Assembly: GCF_903819165.1 (NCBI RefSeq)
Contig: NZ_CAIJCS010000014.1
Span: 366,871-430,870, forward strand
DNA from: Aedoeadaptatus nemausensis
Lineage (GTDB): Bacteria > Bacillota > Clostridia > Tissierellales > Peptoniphilaceae
Length of the DNA stretch: 64,000 bases
Direction: 5' to 3'
Both the position numbers and the translations under genes were made by a program. Each line of letters opens with the position of its first letter. The first letter of the stretch is position 1. This document shows, in pieces, positions 27,154 through 38,383 of the stretch. Under the pieces are notes generated by a model, which saw only the letters and a list, made by a program, of their open reading frames with translations, ran no database searches and had not been told where the DNA came from.

Positions 27154-27182
27154 ATTATACTATACCGTACTAAAATCTACAA
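27154..27182 (-). promoter_or_regulatory. promoter of the amino-acid ABC operon
   Basis: TTGTAG (27177-27182), a 17-base spacer and TATAAT (27154-27159) on the minus strand, giving a transcript that starts just before the structured leader. Confidence 0.75.
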
Positions 27183-27200
27183 GAAAATGAGAGGGAAAAT

Positions 27201-27217
27201 GAGAAACGCCGTTTCTC
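27201..27217 (-). terminator. weak terminator after uvrA
   Basis: GAGAAAC/GTTTCTC stem with a 3-base loop, overlapping the last base of the uvrA stop codon. On the minus strand it is followed only by ATTTTCC, so it may be leaky. Confidence 0.45.
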
Positions 27218-30045
27218 TATACCTTTAAGATATCCTTCAAATAATCTCCCGTATAGCTCCCCTTTACCTTCGCCACTTCTTCAGGTCGACCGGCGGCGAC
27301 GATGGTACCTCCGCCGTCACCACCGTCGGGACCTAAGTCGATAATATGATCCGCTACCTTGATAACATCCAGATTGTGTTCGATGACGACGACGGTATTT
27401 TCGCGATCAACGAGCTCCTGAAGGACGTGAATAAGTTTTCGAATGTCTTCCGTATGAAGTCCCGTTGTAGGTTCATCTAAAATATAGAGCGTGTTCCCGG
27501 TGCCCCGCTTTGAGAGTTCTGTGGCCAGTTTGATCCGCTGAGCCTCTCCGCCGGAAAGTTGAGTGGAGGGCTGACCGAGCTTAATATAGCCGAGGCCCAC
27601 GTGTTGTAGGGTGGTAATTTTTCTCAAGATCCGCGGATGGTTCTCGAAAAATTCCGCCGCCTGATCCACTGTCATATCCAGAACATCGGAAATGTTTTTA
27701 CCCTTAAATTTTACCTGAAGGGTCTCCCGGTTATAGCGCTTGCCGTTACACACTTCGCAGGGAACGTAGACGTCGGGAAGAAAGTGCATCTCTACCTTTA
27801 AAATCCCGTCCCCCTTACAGGCTTCGCAACGTCCGCCCTTTACATTGAAAGAGAAGCGGCCTTTTTCGTAGCCTCTGATCTTCGCTTCGTTGGTTTGGGC
27901 GAACACGTCGCGAATTAAATCGAAAGTGCCGGTGTAGGTCGCCGGGTTGGAGCGGGGTGTGCGGCCGATAGGGCTTTGATCGATGGAAACGATCTTGTCC
28001 ACATGCTCGAGTCCCTCGATGGATTTGTATTTCCCCGGGCGAACTTTGCTGCGGTTTACCTTCTGCTCCACAGCCTTTTTCAGTATTTCGTTTACGAGAG
28101 AGCTTTTCCCCGATCCCGATACGCCGGTAACGCAAATAAATTGTCGTAGGGGAAATTCGACATCCACATCTTTCAAATTGTTTTGCGCCGCTCCCTTTAT
28201 GACGAGGGAATCCCCTGAATAAGGACGACGCTCTTCGGGAACCTCGATTTTCTTTTTCCCGGAAAGATACTGCCCCGTAATGGAGTCTTCAATTTTTATA
28301 ATGTCATCATAAGGTCCTTGGGCGACGATGTGACCGCCGTGAACGCCGGCGCCGGGCCCGATGTCTAAAATTTCATCTGCTTCCCGCATGGTCTCTTCGT
28401 CGTGTTCTACGACGATAAGGGTATTGCCGATTTCCGTCAAATTTCGGAGGGATTTTAAAAGCATGGCATTGTCTTTTTGATGGAGTCCGATGGAAGGCTC
28501 GTCCAACACATAGGTTACCCCGACGAGGGCGCTTCCGATTTGCGTGGCCAAGCGAATGCGCTGGGCCTCGCCGCCGGAAAGGGTTCCCGCCATGCGCGCC
28601 AGTGTCAGATAGCCGAGGCCTACTTGAATTAAGAAAGATAGTCGTTCGTGAATTTCTTTTAAGATCTGGCGTGCGATGTTTTGATCCATTTCGCTGAGCT
28701 CCAGCCCGTCGAAGAAATCGATGGCATCACGCACGGCCAATTGAGTGGATTCATAAATATTCTTCCCGCCCAGTTTAAATACGAGAGATTCCATTTTTAA
28801 TCGGGCGCCGTGACATTCAGGGCATGGAATATCCGCCATGAAGGGCTCGATCCGTTCCATGGTGCGATCGCTGGCGCTTTCCGTATAGCGACGATTCAGA
28901 TTCTCCAAAATTCCTTCGAAATGACCGTTATATTCTTTCTTGCCTCTAAAATGAGATTGAAAGGTGAACTTCAGCGGCTTCTTCGTTCCGTTCATGAGCT
29001 CGTCGATCATATCTTTCGGCGCATTTTTTATGGGCTCTTTCGTGGAAAAGTCGTGACGGGCCGCGATTTGATTGATGATTTCCTTATAATAGGTTCCGTC
29101 AGAGGTGCCGTAACAGGAAATGGCGCCCTCGTCGATGGAAAGTTCCTTATTGGGAATGATGAGATCGGGATCCGCACGGCGACTGCTTCCCAGCCCCTTG
29201 CAGGTAGGACAGGCGCCCATGGGCGTGTTGAAGGAGAAGGAGCGAGGCGTGGCGGGCTCGATGGATATATCGTGTTCCGGACAGGCATAGCTCGTAGAAT
29301 AAAGCTTATATTCGCCGTCCAATGTATCCACGATCACTGTGGAGCCTGAAATTTCTAATGCGGTCTCGATACTGTCCGTCAAACGGGTCTCGATGCCCTC
29401 GCGAATGATGATCCGATCCACGACGATCAGAATATCGTGAACTTTGTTTTTATCCAGCTCGATCTCTCCGTCGGCATGGCGCATTTCTCCGTCGATGATC
29501 ATGCGCAAATAGCCTTCTTTGCGGATGCGTTCCAGAAGTTTTTTATGCTGCCCCTTCCGTTGACGCACCACCGGCGCCAAGAGTTGGAAGCGGGTGCCTT
29601 CCTCCATTTCGAGAATTTTGTCCACGATCTGATCTTCCGCATAGGCTTCGATTTGACGTCCGCATACGGGACAATAGGGCTTGGCCACGCGAGCGTAAAG
29701 CAGGCGAATATAATCGTAAACTTCAGTCACCGTCCCCACAGTGGACCGGGGGTTCTTCGACGTGGTCTTTTGATCGATGGCGATGGCCGGACTCATACCC
29801 TCGATGTAGTCCACGTCGGGCTTGTCCATTTGTCCTAAAAACTGTCGGGCATAGGACGATAGACTCTCTACATAGCGTCGCTGCCCTTCGGCATAAATCG
29901 TGTCGAAGGCCAGGGAACTCTTGCCCGATCCCGAAAGACCGGTGATGACGGTCATTTTATTTCTCGGAATATACACGTCTAGGTTTTTTAAATTATGTTG
30001 ACGGGCACCGTGAATATGAATAGCGTGTTCTAATGTTTGATTCAT
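27217..30045 (-). CDS. uvrA: excinuclease ABC subunit A
   Basis: Damage-sensing ATPase of nucleotide excision repair. The 942-residue protein has two ABC ATPase modules: Walker A GLSGSGKSS near residue 37 and GVSGSGKSS near 640, with signatures LSGGEAQRIRLA and LSGGEAQRIKLA. It also has the UvrA zinc sites (CPVCGRQ; CEACKGDG ... CEVCNGKRY). It lies 11 bases after uvrB on the same strand. Length and motifs are normal, so it is functional. Confidence 0.97.
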   Translation of the reverse strand: MNQTLEHAIHIHGARQHNLKNLDVYIPRNKMTVITGLSGSGKSSLAFDTIYAEGQRRYVESLSSYARQFLGQMDKPDVDYIEGMSPAIAIDQKTTSKNPRSTVGTVTEVYDYIRLLYARVAKPYCPVCGRQIEAYAEDQIVDKILEMEEGTRFQLLAPVVRQRKGQHKKLLERIRKEGYLRMIIDGEMRHADGEIELDKNKVHDILIVVDRIIIREGIETRLTDSIETALEISGSTVIVDTLDGEYKLYSTSYACPEHDISIEPATPRSFSFNTPMGACPTCKGLGSSRRADPDLIIPNKELSIDEGAISCYGTSDGTYYKEIINQIAARHDFSTKEPIKNAPKDMIDELMNGTKKPLKFTFQSHFRGKKEYNGHFEGILENLNRRYTESASDRTMERIEPFMADIPCPECHGARLKMESLVFKLGGKNIYESTQLAVRDAIDFFDGLELSEMDQNIARQILKEIHERLSFLIQVGLGYLTLARMAGTLSGGEAQRIRLATQIGSALVGVTYVLDEPSIGLHQKDNAMLLKSLRNLTEIGNTLIVVEHDEETMREADEILDIGPGAGVHGGHIVAQGPYDDIIKIEDSITGQYLSGKKKIEVPEERRPYSGDSLVIKGAAQNNLKDVDVEFPLRQFICVTGVSGSGKSSLVNEILKKAVEQKVNRSKVRPGKYKSIEGLEHVDKIVSIDQSPIGRTPRSNPATYTGTFDLIRDVFAQTNEAKIRGYEKGRFSFNVKGGRCEACKGDGILKVEMHFLPDVYVPCEVCNGKRYNRETLQVKFKGKNISDVLDMTVDQAAEFFENHPRILRKITTLQHVGLGYIKLGQPSTQLSGGEAQRIKLATELSKRGTGNTLYILDEPTTGLHTEDIRKLIHVLQELVDRENTVVVIEHNLDVIKVADHIIDLGPDGGDGGGTIVAAGRPEEVAKVKGSYTGDYLKDILKV

Positions 30046-30056
30046 CCGGTTCCTTT

Positions 30057-32027
<1,971 letters not shown>

Positions 32028-32042
32028 ACTGCCTCCTGCACG

Positions 32043-32071
32043 AAAAGAGCGATCTTAACGATCGCTCTTTT
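32043..32071 (-). terminator. terminator of the protease gene
   Basis: A perfect 12-bp stem AAAAGAGCGATC/GATCGCTCTTTT overlapping the last codons of the S41 protease gene, with a T run on the minus strand. Confidence 0.85.
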
Positions 32072-33218
32072 CTATGACTTCAACTGCTTTTTTCAGTTGT
32101 GTATCTTGATTTTGATATTCTAAACCGATGCCCTTAATATTCTCGGGCAGCTCGACCGGAATCGTAGGCTCGATCCCTTTCTCATGTATACTTACCCCCG
32201 ACGGCGTGAAATATTCACTGGTAGTAAGCTTAATACCGCCTCCGCCGGGCAAGGGCACGAGGGTTTGCACTACACCTTTTCCATAGGTCTTTTCGCCGAT
32301 AAGTTCGCCACGCTTATTGTCTTTTATAGCGCCGGCGACGATTTCCGACGCCGAGGCGCTGCCTCTGTTGATTAAAACCACTACAGGTTTCGTCCATCCC
32401 TCCTCGTCGGAGGTGTAATGGAACACTTCTTTCCCCTTATTATCCTTGGCGCTTACAATGTCAGCATCCGGAAGGAGCAGATCGCTTACGCCTACCGCCG
32501 CTTCTAAAATGCCTCCGGGATTGCCCCGAAGATCTAAAATTAATCCCTTTTTGTCCTTCGCATCGTTTAACGCTTTTTCAAATTCCTCTACTGTGTCGTC
32601 TTCAAATTGGGTAAGGCCGATGTAGGCGATATCGCCGATGGTACCCGTGACGACAGATTCCATATGGATCTCATCCCGTACCACTTCCACATCTTTTACC
32701 TCGCCGCCGTCTTTTTTCATAATGCCCAAGGTAACCTTCGTACCCTTGTCGCCTTTAATGTGCTTAACGGCCTCTTCCATCTCCTCGATGGTATACTCTT
32801 CCCCGTCGACGGAGACGATCTTATCCCCCGATTCGATCCCGGCCTTTTCCGCCGGACTTCCCTTGATGGGGGCGATTACCGTTATAAGTTTCGAATCGGA
32901 TACGGCGCCGATCTGCACGCCGATGCCGAAAAATTCACCGGTAGTGGATTCTACAAAGCGCTTGTATTCCTCGGGGGTAAAATATTGGCTGTAAGGATCG
33001 TCAAGAGCCTCCACCGTGCCCTTGCGGCGACCGATTTTAAAGTCTTCATCCGTAATATCTTTCGAACGAAGGTAATTTTTCTTTAAGAAATATTCGAGGG
33101 TTTTCGTGGCCGCCGCTTCCTTTGCATCGCCCGTTACATACTGAACGGCAAGGGTCGCCGATACAAGATTTGTAACGATCAAAAGGGCCACAATGATGGC
33201 GATATGTTTTTTCTTCAT
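32055..33218 (-). CDS. S41 family C-terminal processing protease (CtpA/CtpB-like)
   Basis: A 387-residue exported serine protease. It has an N-terminal signal anchor (IAIIVALLIVTNLVSATLA), a PDZ domain (about 95-180, IGVQIGAV ... KAGIESGDKIVSVDG) and the S41 catalytic core. The nucleophile serine lies in NRGSASASEIV and the lysine in IGEKTYGKGVVQ. The family trims exported or membrane proteins from their C-termini. It follows the EnvC-like and ftsEX genes, a common cluster in Firmicutes that ties it to cell division and wall turnover. Interleaved inverted repeats precede its ribosome site. Confidence 0.93.
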   Translation of the reverse strand: MKKKHIAIIVALLIVTNLVSATLAVQYVTGDAKEAAATKTLEYFLKKNYLRSKDITDEDFKIGRRKGTVEALDDPYSQYFTPEEYKRFVESTTGEFFGIGVQIGAVSDSKLITVIAPIKGSPAEKAGIESGDKIVSVDGEEYTIEEMEEAVKHIKGDKGTKVTLGIMKKDGGEVKDVEVVRDEIHMESVVTGTIGDIAYIGLTQFEDDTVEEFEKALNDAKDKKGLILDLRGNPGGILEAAVGVSDLLLPDADIVSAKDNKGKEVFHYTSDEEGWTKPVVVLINRGSASASEIVAGAIKDNKRGELIGEKTYGKGVVQTLVPLPGGGGIKLTTSEYFTPSGVSIHEKGIEPTIPVELPENIKGIGLEYQNQDTQLKKAVEVIEKSDR

Positions 33219-33226
33219 TTTGTCTC

Positions 33227-33264
33227 CTATGGAAATAAGGAACCTTCCATAGAAGATTCCTTAT
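33227..33264. repeat. two interleaved 8-bp inverted repeats before the protease gene
   Basis: CTATGGAA (33227-33234) pairs with TTCCATAG (33245-33252), and ATAAGGAA (33235-33242) pairs with TTCCTTAT (33257-33264). The two stems interlock, so in RNA they are mutually exclusive or form a strained pseudoknot. On the minus strand the first stem reaches the AGGAG ribosome site of the protease gene. Confidence 0.8.
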
Positions 33265-33280
33265 GATGTCCTCGATTAAA

Positions 33281-34615
33281 TTATAAATAGTTTACAGGAT
33301 TTTGCAGAGATCCGTTGACTCGCACTTCAAAGTGCAAGTGGGGACCGGTACTCATACCCGTGCTGCCGACATAGCCGATGGTCTGTCCTGCGCTTACGCT
33401 TTGGCCTACGCTGACGGCGCGGCCGGAAAGGTGAGCGTAAACCGTCACTTTCGAACCGTGGTCTACCATAATGCAATTACCGTAACCTCCCATAAAGCGA
33501 GAGGCGATAACCGTACCGGAACCTGCGGCGATAACCGGCGTTCCGCTCGGCGCACTAATGTCGATGCCCGTGTGCAGCTTTCTATAGCCTAGGATCGGGT
33601 GCACGCGGTAGCCAAAGGGCGATGTAATGCGGTGATGACCGGGTACCGGCCAATAAAATTCACCTTTTTTAGCTTCCGGTGTGGCCTGAGCGCTGTTGAC
33701 CATAATATCGTCGGAACGAGAGGAAGTCGATGCAGTCGACGCCTTTTTGCTGCTCGAAGCCCGCTTTTCCATACGACCGGATTGCTCGGCGCGAGCGGCC
33801 GCTCTTTCTTTTTCGAGCTGTGCCTGACGTGCCGCTTCTTTTTGACGAGCGATTCGCGCCGCCTCTTCCTCTTTGGCCTTTTGAATAGAGATGTCCAGGT
33901 TTTGAATTTGAGATTCGATGGCGCTGGATTCTCTTAACATTTCGTCATATTGTGCCTCGTAAGCACTGATATTGCTCATTAGCGTGTTCATATAAGCGGT
34001 CTTCTTCGCATTGGCCGCTTCTAAATTGGCACGCTCTTGGCGAACTTGAGCTTGTTTAGCCGCCAGTTCTTTTTCCTGTTGGTCCAACTGAGCTTTTTTC
34101 GTTTCGATTTCTTCGACTTTTTGTGCGATTTCTTCAACTAATTCCCTATCGCTGATGGCGATGGAGCGAATCATGCGCACATTTCCGATTAAAGATTCGG
34201 CATCGGCAGAGTCCAGGAGAATATCTAAATAGCCTCGATCGTTGGCTATGTACATGGCGCGAAGACGTTTGGCGTAGAAATCTTTCTTTTCCGCCAGCTC
34301 CTCTTTCGCCGCTTCAAGTTCCGCCTTTGTCTTTTGAATTTCCACTTGCAACTGTTGCATCTCGCCATTTAAGCGATCCAAGGTTACGTTCACGGCCATG
34401 ATCTTCTCATCCAACGCGCGAATTTCCGCTTCCACGCCGGCCGCCTGATTCCGCGCAGACGAAATTTTAGATTGGGTACCGCTCATTTCCGAGTGGACGG
34501 CGTTGCGACGTTCAACCGCCTTTGCCCTTTCCGACTGTAAATTCGCCGCGAGAACCGGCTGTGAACTTAACATTAGAATCGCCAATGCCGCCGATAGCTG
34601 CTTTTTGTGGTTCAT
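33281..34615 (-). CDS. EnvC-like murein hydrolase activator / M23 peptidase
   Basis: A 444-residue exported protein. It has a signal peptide (cleavage near VLAANLQ), a long coiled coil (about 30-270) and a low-complexity Ser/Arg/Lys linker. The C-terminal LytM (M23) domain has [23 protein letters not shown] and [12 protein letters not shown]. The zinc-binding residues (H and D of HTGID, the H of HLHF) are present, so it may itself be an endopeptidase, unlike E. coli EnvC, which has lost them. The coiled coil is expected to contact FtsX, encoded just upstream. Confidence 0.93.
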   Translation of the reverse strand: MNHKKQLSAALAILMLSSQPVLAANLQSERAKAVERRNAVHSEMSGTQSKISSARNQAAGVEAEIRALDEKIMAVNVTLDRLNGEMQQLQVEIQKTKAELEAAKEELAEKKDFYAKRLRAMYIANDRGYLDILLDSADAESLIGNVRMIRSIAISDRELVEEIAQKVEEIETKKAQLDQQEKELAAKQAQVRQERANLEAANAKKTAYMNTLMSNISAYEAQYDEMLRESSAIESQIQNLDISIQKAKEEEAARIARQKEAARQAQLEKERAAARAEQSGRMEKRASSSKKASTASTSSRSDDIMVNSAQATPEAKKGEFYWPVPGHHRITSPFGYRVHPILGYRKLHTGIDISAPSGTPVIAAGSGTVIASRFMGGYGNCIMVDHGSKVTVYAHLSGRAVSVGQSVSAGQTIGYVGSTGMSTGPHLHFEVRVNGSLQNPVNYL

Positions 34616-34642
34616 CTAAAACTACCTCCTCTTGATAATCAA

Positions 34643-35548
34643 CTACACATCGAGGTAGCGACCCAACGAAAGGGAGCTACCGAGTAATCCGACACCTACG
34701 CCGATGCATACAAAAATAATCGCCATATCTTTTAAAATTAAGCGGGGCTGAATCAGTTTCATACCCATGAGAATATTAAGACGCTCGTCGAAGAGGCCGT
34801 AAATTCCCTTATAACCGAAATAAACCAAGGCCAAGGCGATGGCCCCTGCTACCAGACCAAAGACCAAGCCTTCAATAAGAAGCGGCCTGCGAATATATCC
34901 ATTGCTGGCGCCGATGTATTTCATAATTTGAATTTCGTGGCTGCGATTGGAAATCGTAGATTTCACCGTGTTGTAAATCAGCACGACGGCGATAATAATT
35001 AAAATCGTCACGACGATAACGCCTAAGACGCGAACCCAGTCGTTTAATTGCACGATTTTTCCTATAAGCTCATTTAAGTAATCTACCTGATAAACCCCTT
35101 CCATACTTTGTACCGATTGGGCTACCGTCTTGGCCTCTTCGATACTGGAAAGCTGAAGGGTAATAGACGCCGGCAGAGGATTTTCATCCATGCCGTCTAA
35201 AAAATAAGAGTCATTCGAAAGCTCGAGATTTTTGGCAAATTCCTCCCAGGCTTGTTCTTTCGAGGTAAAGGATGCATCCTTTACATAGCCCGTGGCTTCC
35301 GCTTTGGAAATAATTGCCTGTACATTTTCTTCCGTAGCCGTATCCGTAAGATAAACTACTACCTTATCTACTTTCTTTTCCGTTTCATTGACGAGGCCCG
35401 TCATGTTTAAGACCAAAAGGAGAACCACGCCGAAGAGAACGAGGACCGCCATAGTGGAAATAATCGAGAGTAAACTCATACCCTTGTTGCGGGCGATTCC
35501 CTGAAAGGCTTCCTTTATATTATTGGTAAATTGTCTAATGAATCGCAT
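34643..35548 (-). CDS. ftsX: cell division protein FtsX
   Basis: Membrane partner of FtsE. It controls peptidoglycan hydrolases at division. The start is the ATG at 35548 behind GGGAGG; the frame is open seven codons further. The 301-residue protein has an N-terminal membrane helix, an extracellular loop (about 45-150, with YLTDTATEENV) and three C-terminal membrane segments. It overlaps the end of ftsE by 14 bases and is followed by the EnvC-like gene, its expected extracellular partner. Confidence 0.95.
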   Translation of the reverse strand: MRFIRQFTNNIKEAFQGIARNKGMSLLSIISTMAVLVLFGVVLLLVLNMTGLVNETEKKVDKVVVYLTDTATEENVQAIISKAEATGYVKDASFTSKEQAWEEFAKNLELSNDSYFLDGMDENPLPASITLQLSSIEEAKTVAQSVQSMEGVYQVDYLNELIGKIVQLNDWVRVLGVIVVTILIIIAVVLIYNTVKSTISNRSHEIQIMKYIGASNGYIRRPLLIEGLVFGLVAGAIALALVYFGYKGIYGLFDERLNILMGMKLIQPRLILKDMAIIFVCIGVGVGLLGSSLSLGRYLDV

Positions 35549-36221
35549 CGTAACCTCCCACATTGACATCGCTTATAATGCGACCGTCGTCCAAGGTGAT
35601 GACGCGGCGGTTCATGTGGTTGACGATATTGCGAGCATGGGTCGCCATAATGACCGTAGCGCCGTCTTCATTGATGCGCTTTAAGGTTTGCATAATGGTC
35701 ATCGCCGTTTCAAAGTCGAGATTACCCGTGGGCTCGTCGCATACGAGAACCGGCGGACGGTTGACGATGGCTCTTGCGATGGCGAGCCTCTGCCCTTCCC
35801 CGCCGGAAAGTTCCCCGGGGTAACTGTTTTGTTTGTCGCTTAAGCCTACGAGATCTAAAACTTCCGGTACACGCTTTTTAATCGTGCGACCGCTCTCTCC
35901 TACAATTTCAAGAGCATAGGCCACGTTTTCGTAGGCCGTCTTTTTTTGCAAAAGACGGAAGTCTTGAAAGACGACGCCTACTTTGCGGCGTAACTTGGGT
36001 ATATACCATGGAGCCAGCTCCGTAATATCTTTTTCGTTGACGAAGATGTGACCACGGGTTACTTTTTCTTCACATATTAACAATTTGATCAGCGAACTTT
36101 TTCCCGCGCCCGATGCGCCGACAATAAAGACAAATTCGCCATAGGGTATTTCAAGATTAACGTCTTTCAACGCTTGTACGCCGTTGCCGTACTCTTTAAA
36201 GACGTTGCGAAATGTAATCAA
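35535..36221 (-). CDS. ftsE: cell division ATPase FtsE
   Basis: Cytoplasmic ATPase that drives FtsX. The 228-residue protein has Walker A GASGAGKSS, the signature LSGGEGQRLAIAR and Walker B VLVCDEPTGNLD. The start FRNVFKEYGNGVQALKDV is typical of FtsE. It is the first gene of the ftsE-ftsX-EnvC-protease run. Confidence 0.96.
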   Translation of the reverse strand: MITFRNVFKEYGNGVQALKDVNLEIPYGEFVFIVGASGAGKSSLIKLLICEEKVTRGHIFVNEKDITELAPWYIPKLRRKVGVVFQDFRLLQKKTAYENVAYALEIVGESGRTIKKRVPEVLDLVGLSDKQNSYPGELSGGEGQRLAIARAIVNRPPVLVCDEPTGNLDFETAMTIMQTLKRINEDGATVIMATHARNIVNHMNRRVITLDDGRIISDVNVGGYDAIH

Positions 36222-36301
36222 CGGTCCACCTCATTCCTTATAAATATCTCATTTATTATAGTATAAGTTACAAATTTATGAAACCTTGGAGGGTATCAAG
36301 A

Positions 36302-36859
36302 GTGAAAAAGACTTCAATTCGTAATAATCTAAAGACCGCTCGTAATGAAATGAATCCCGGTATTCGGAAAAAAGCATCGGAAACCATTTTTAAAAGACTG
36401 AAATCTCTTCCCGTCTATAAAAACAGCGACTCTGTTTTTATCTTTGTATCCATGGGAAGTGAGGTGGAGACCATTCAATGGATTCCGGAAATACTGAAGG
36501 AGAAAAAAGTGTACGTTCCCCTGGCGACGAAAGGCGGGGCCATGATTATGACGGAGATAAAGAGTTTGGACGAACTTGAGCCTAATCCATTGGGGATCTT
36601 GGAATTGCCCGAGGACAAAATAAAAGATCGACGCCGGAAAAGTGTCGATCTCATTATTACGCCGGGCCTCGCCTTCGACGGCGAGGGTTATCGCATGGGC
36701 TATGGGGGCGGCTACTACGATCGCTTCTTCGCCACCCACGATGGCCATCGCTTAGGCGTAGGCTTTCACGATCAGCTCGTAGAAGAACTTCCCCGGGACG
36801 AATATGATTTGCCTGTAGATGCTTTTTTATCGGAAAAAGACTATTTGTCCTTTTCGTAA
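36302..36859 (+). CDS. 5-formyltetrahydrofolate cyclo-ligase
   Basis: Converts 5-formyl-THF to 5,10-methenyl-THF with ATP. The start is a GTG at 36302, eight bases after GGAGGG; the frame is open eight codons further up. The 185-residue protein has an N-terminal RNNLKTARNEM segment, the family segment VDLIITPGLAFD and the glycine loop MGYGGGYYDRF. Its 3' end overlaps the convergent larB gene by 19 bases, so the two mRNAs are complementary there. Confidence 0.92.
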   Translation: MKKTSIRNNLKTARNEMNPGIRKKASETIFKRLKSLPVYKNSDSVFIFVSMGSEVETIQWIPEILKEKKVYVPLATKGGAMIMTEIKSLDELEPNPLGILELPEDKIKDRRRKSVDLIITPGLAFDGEGYRMGYGGGYYDRFFATHDGHRLGVGFHDQLVEELPRDEYDLPVDAFLSEKDYLSFS

Positions 36860-37512
36860 ATCTTCATCACGATTTGCCCCGCCATATAAGCGGCGCCGTA
36901 ACCGTTATCGATATTCACCACCGCTACCCCTTCGGCGCAGGAATTGAGCATGCCGAGCAAAGGCGCCACCCCTTCAAAGGCGGCACCGTACCCTACCGAA
37001 GTAGGCACGGCAACCACGGGAGAGGATACGAGCCCCGCCACTACCGAGGGAAGGGCGCCGTCCATGCCGGCGCATACGACGATGACATCCGCTTCTCTCA
37101 AGCGATCCAGCTGACTGAAGAGACGATGGATACCCGCCACACCTACGTCGTAAACCGATTCACTGCTGATGCCGAAGAAATCTAAGGTTCGCACACATTC
37201 TTCCGCTACGGAAACGTCCGAGGTGCCCGCCGTTACCACGGCCACTTTACCCATAGCTTCCTTTTCTCTTTTCGCCATGGCCGTTTTAGACATGGGATCG
37301 TAGTCTAAAGTTTTTTTAAGCTCTCCCATCTCCTCATATTGGTCGCGGCTTAGGCGCGTCACCAATACTTCCCCGTCATATTCCAATATTTTTTCCACAG
37401 CTATTTTTAAATGCCCCGCCGTCTTGCCTTCGCCGAAGATCGTTTCGCCGAAGAGGCGTCGTTTTTTGCGTTCAAAATCAATCGTTACAAAATCTTTTTG
37501 ACTCTTATTCAT
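36841..37512 (-). CDS. larB: LarB, nickel-pincer cofactor biosynthesis carboxylase
   Basis: LarB carboxylates and hydrolyses nicotinic acid adenine dinucleotide in the first step to the nickel-pincer nucleotide used by lactate racemase and related enzymes. The 223-residue protein has a PurE-like core with TAGTSDVSVAEE, VCAGMDGALPSVVAGL, VPTSVGYGA and NIDNGYGAA. Neither larC nor larE is in the window, so the pathway is completed elsewhere or the protein works alone. A GAAGGAA site precedes the ATG at 37512. Confidence 0.9.
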   Translation of the reverse strand: MNKSQKDFVTIDFERKKRRLFGETIFGEGKTAGHLKIAVEKILEYDGEVLVTRLSRDQYEEMGELKKTLDYDPMSKTAMAKREKEAMGKVAVVTAGTSDVSVAEECVRTLDFFGISSESVYDVGVAGIHRLFSQLDRLREADVIVVCAGMDGALPSVVAGLVSSPVVAVPTSVGYGAAFEGVAPLLGMLNSCAEGVAVVNIDNGYGAAYMAGQIVMKIYEKDK

Positions 37513-37639
37513 TATTTTCCTTCTTTATGGCACAGTCCATTTGCAGGATGACATTGTTTTGTTATCTTTCTTTGGAATAAATCTTAAACTTTCTCAAGAA
37601 TATTCTATGATATTATGGTGGAAAGGATGTGATGATTTC

Positions 37640-38374
37640 GTGTCATTTATCAGTATACGAGATTTGTACCGCGTCTACCGTATGGGAAATGAAAAAGTTT
37701 ACGCCCTCCGCGGCGTCAATTTGGATATCGAGCGGGAAGAAATTATCTGTCTTCTCGGCACATCGGGTAGCGGAAAATCTACTTTACTTAATTTAATGGC
37801 CGGTCTCGACAAACCCACCAAGGGCGAGATCGTCATTAACGGAAAAGTACATATGGAAAAACTTTCCGAAGAACGTCTTACGAAGTTTCGTCAATTAAAT
37901 GTGGGCTTCGTCTTTCAATCTTACAATTTAATTCCTACCCTTACGGCTACGGAAAATGTAAGCTTAGGCCTAATTTTTAAAGGCGTCGGCAAGGAAGAGA
38001 GAGAAGAAAAAGCACGGGATATTTTAACCCGCGTCGGGCTGGGCGAGCGATTGGAACACAAGCCTATGGAAATGAGCGGCGGTCAACAGCAGCGCGTCTC
38101 CATTGCCAGAGCCTTTGTGGACGCGCCGCCCATTCTTTTTGCCGACGAGCCCACGGGGAATTTAGATTCCGCCACGTCCGTTGAAATTATGGAGATGATG
38201 TGCGATCTCGCCAAGGAACATAAGCAGACGCTGATTATCGTCACCCACGATTTGGAGACGGCGGTTTATGCCGACCGCATCGTGGAACTTCGTGACGGCG
38301 TCATTATACGGGACGAAACCCGCAGCGTAAAAGAACGAGTTGAAAAGATAATGAACGGTTCTCAAAACCTTTAG
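37640..38374 (+). CDS. MacB/LolD-type ABC transporter ATPase
   Basis: ATPase of an envelope ABC system. It has Walker A GTSGSGKST, the signature MSGGQQQRVSIAR and Walker B ILFADEPTGNLD. The start is probably the GTG at 37640 (VSFISIRDLYRVYRMG fits the family), though the frame is open 33 codons further up and an AAAGGA lies 12 bases before. It is the first of three genes with a COG1361-like membrane protein and a MacB-like permease. Such trios in Firmicutes are often linked to antimicrobial peptide or envelope stress. Confidence 0.9.
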   Translation: MSFISIRDLYRVYRMGNEKVYALRGVNLDIEREEIICLLGTSGSGKSTLLNLMAGLDKPTKGEIVINGKVHMEKLSEERLTKFRQLNVGFVFQSYNLIPTLTATENVSLGLIFKGVGKEEREEKARDILTRVGLGERLEHKPMEMSGGQQQRVSIARAFVDAPPILFADEPTGNLDSATSVEIMEMMCDLAKEHKQTLIIVTHDLETAVYADRIVELRDGVIIRDETRSVKERVEKIMNGSQNL

Positions 38375-38383
38375 GAGTGATGT

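Noticed and set aside
28810..29349. Plus-strand frame of about 180 codons inside uvrA
   Set aside because: Shadow of uvrA; no recognisable domain and no ribosome site of note.
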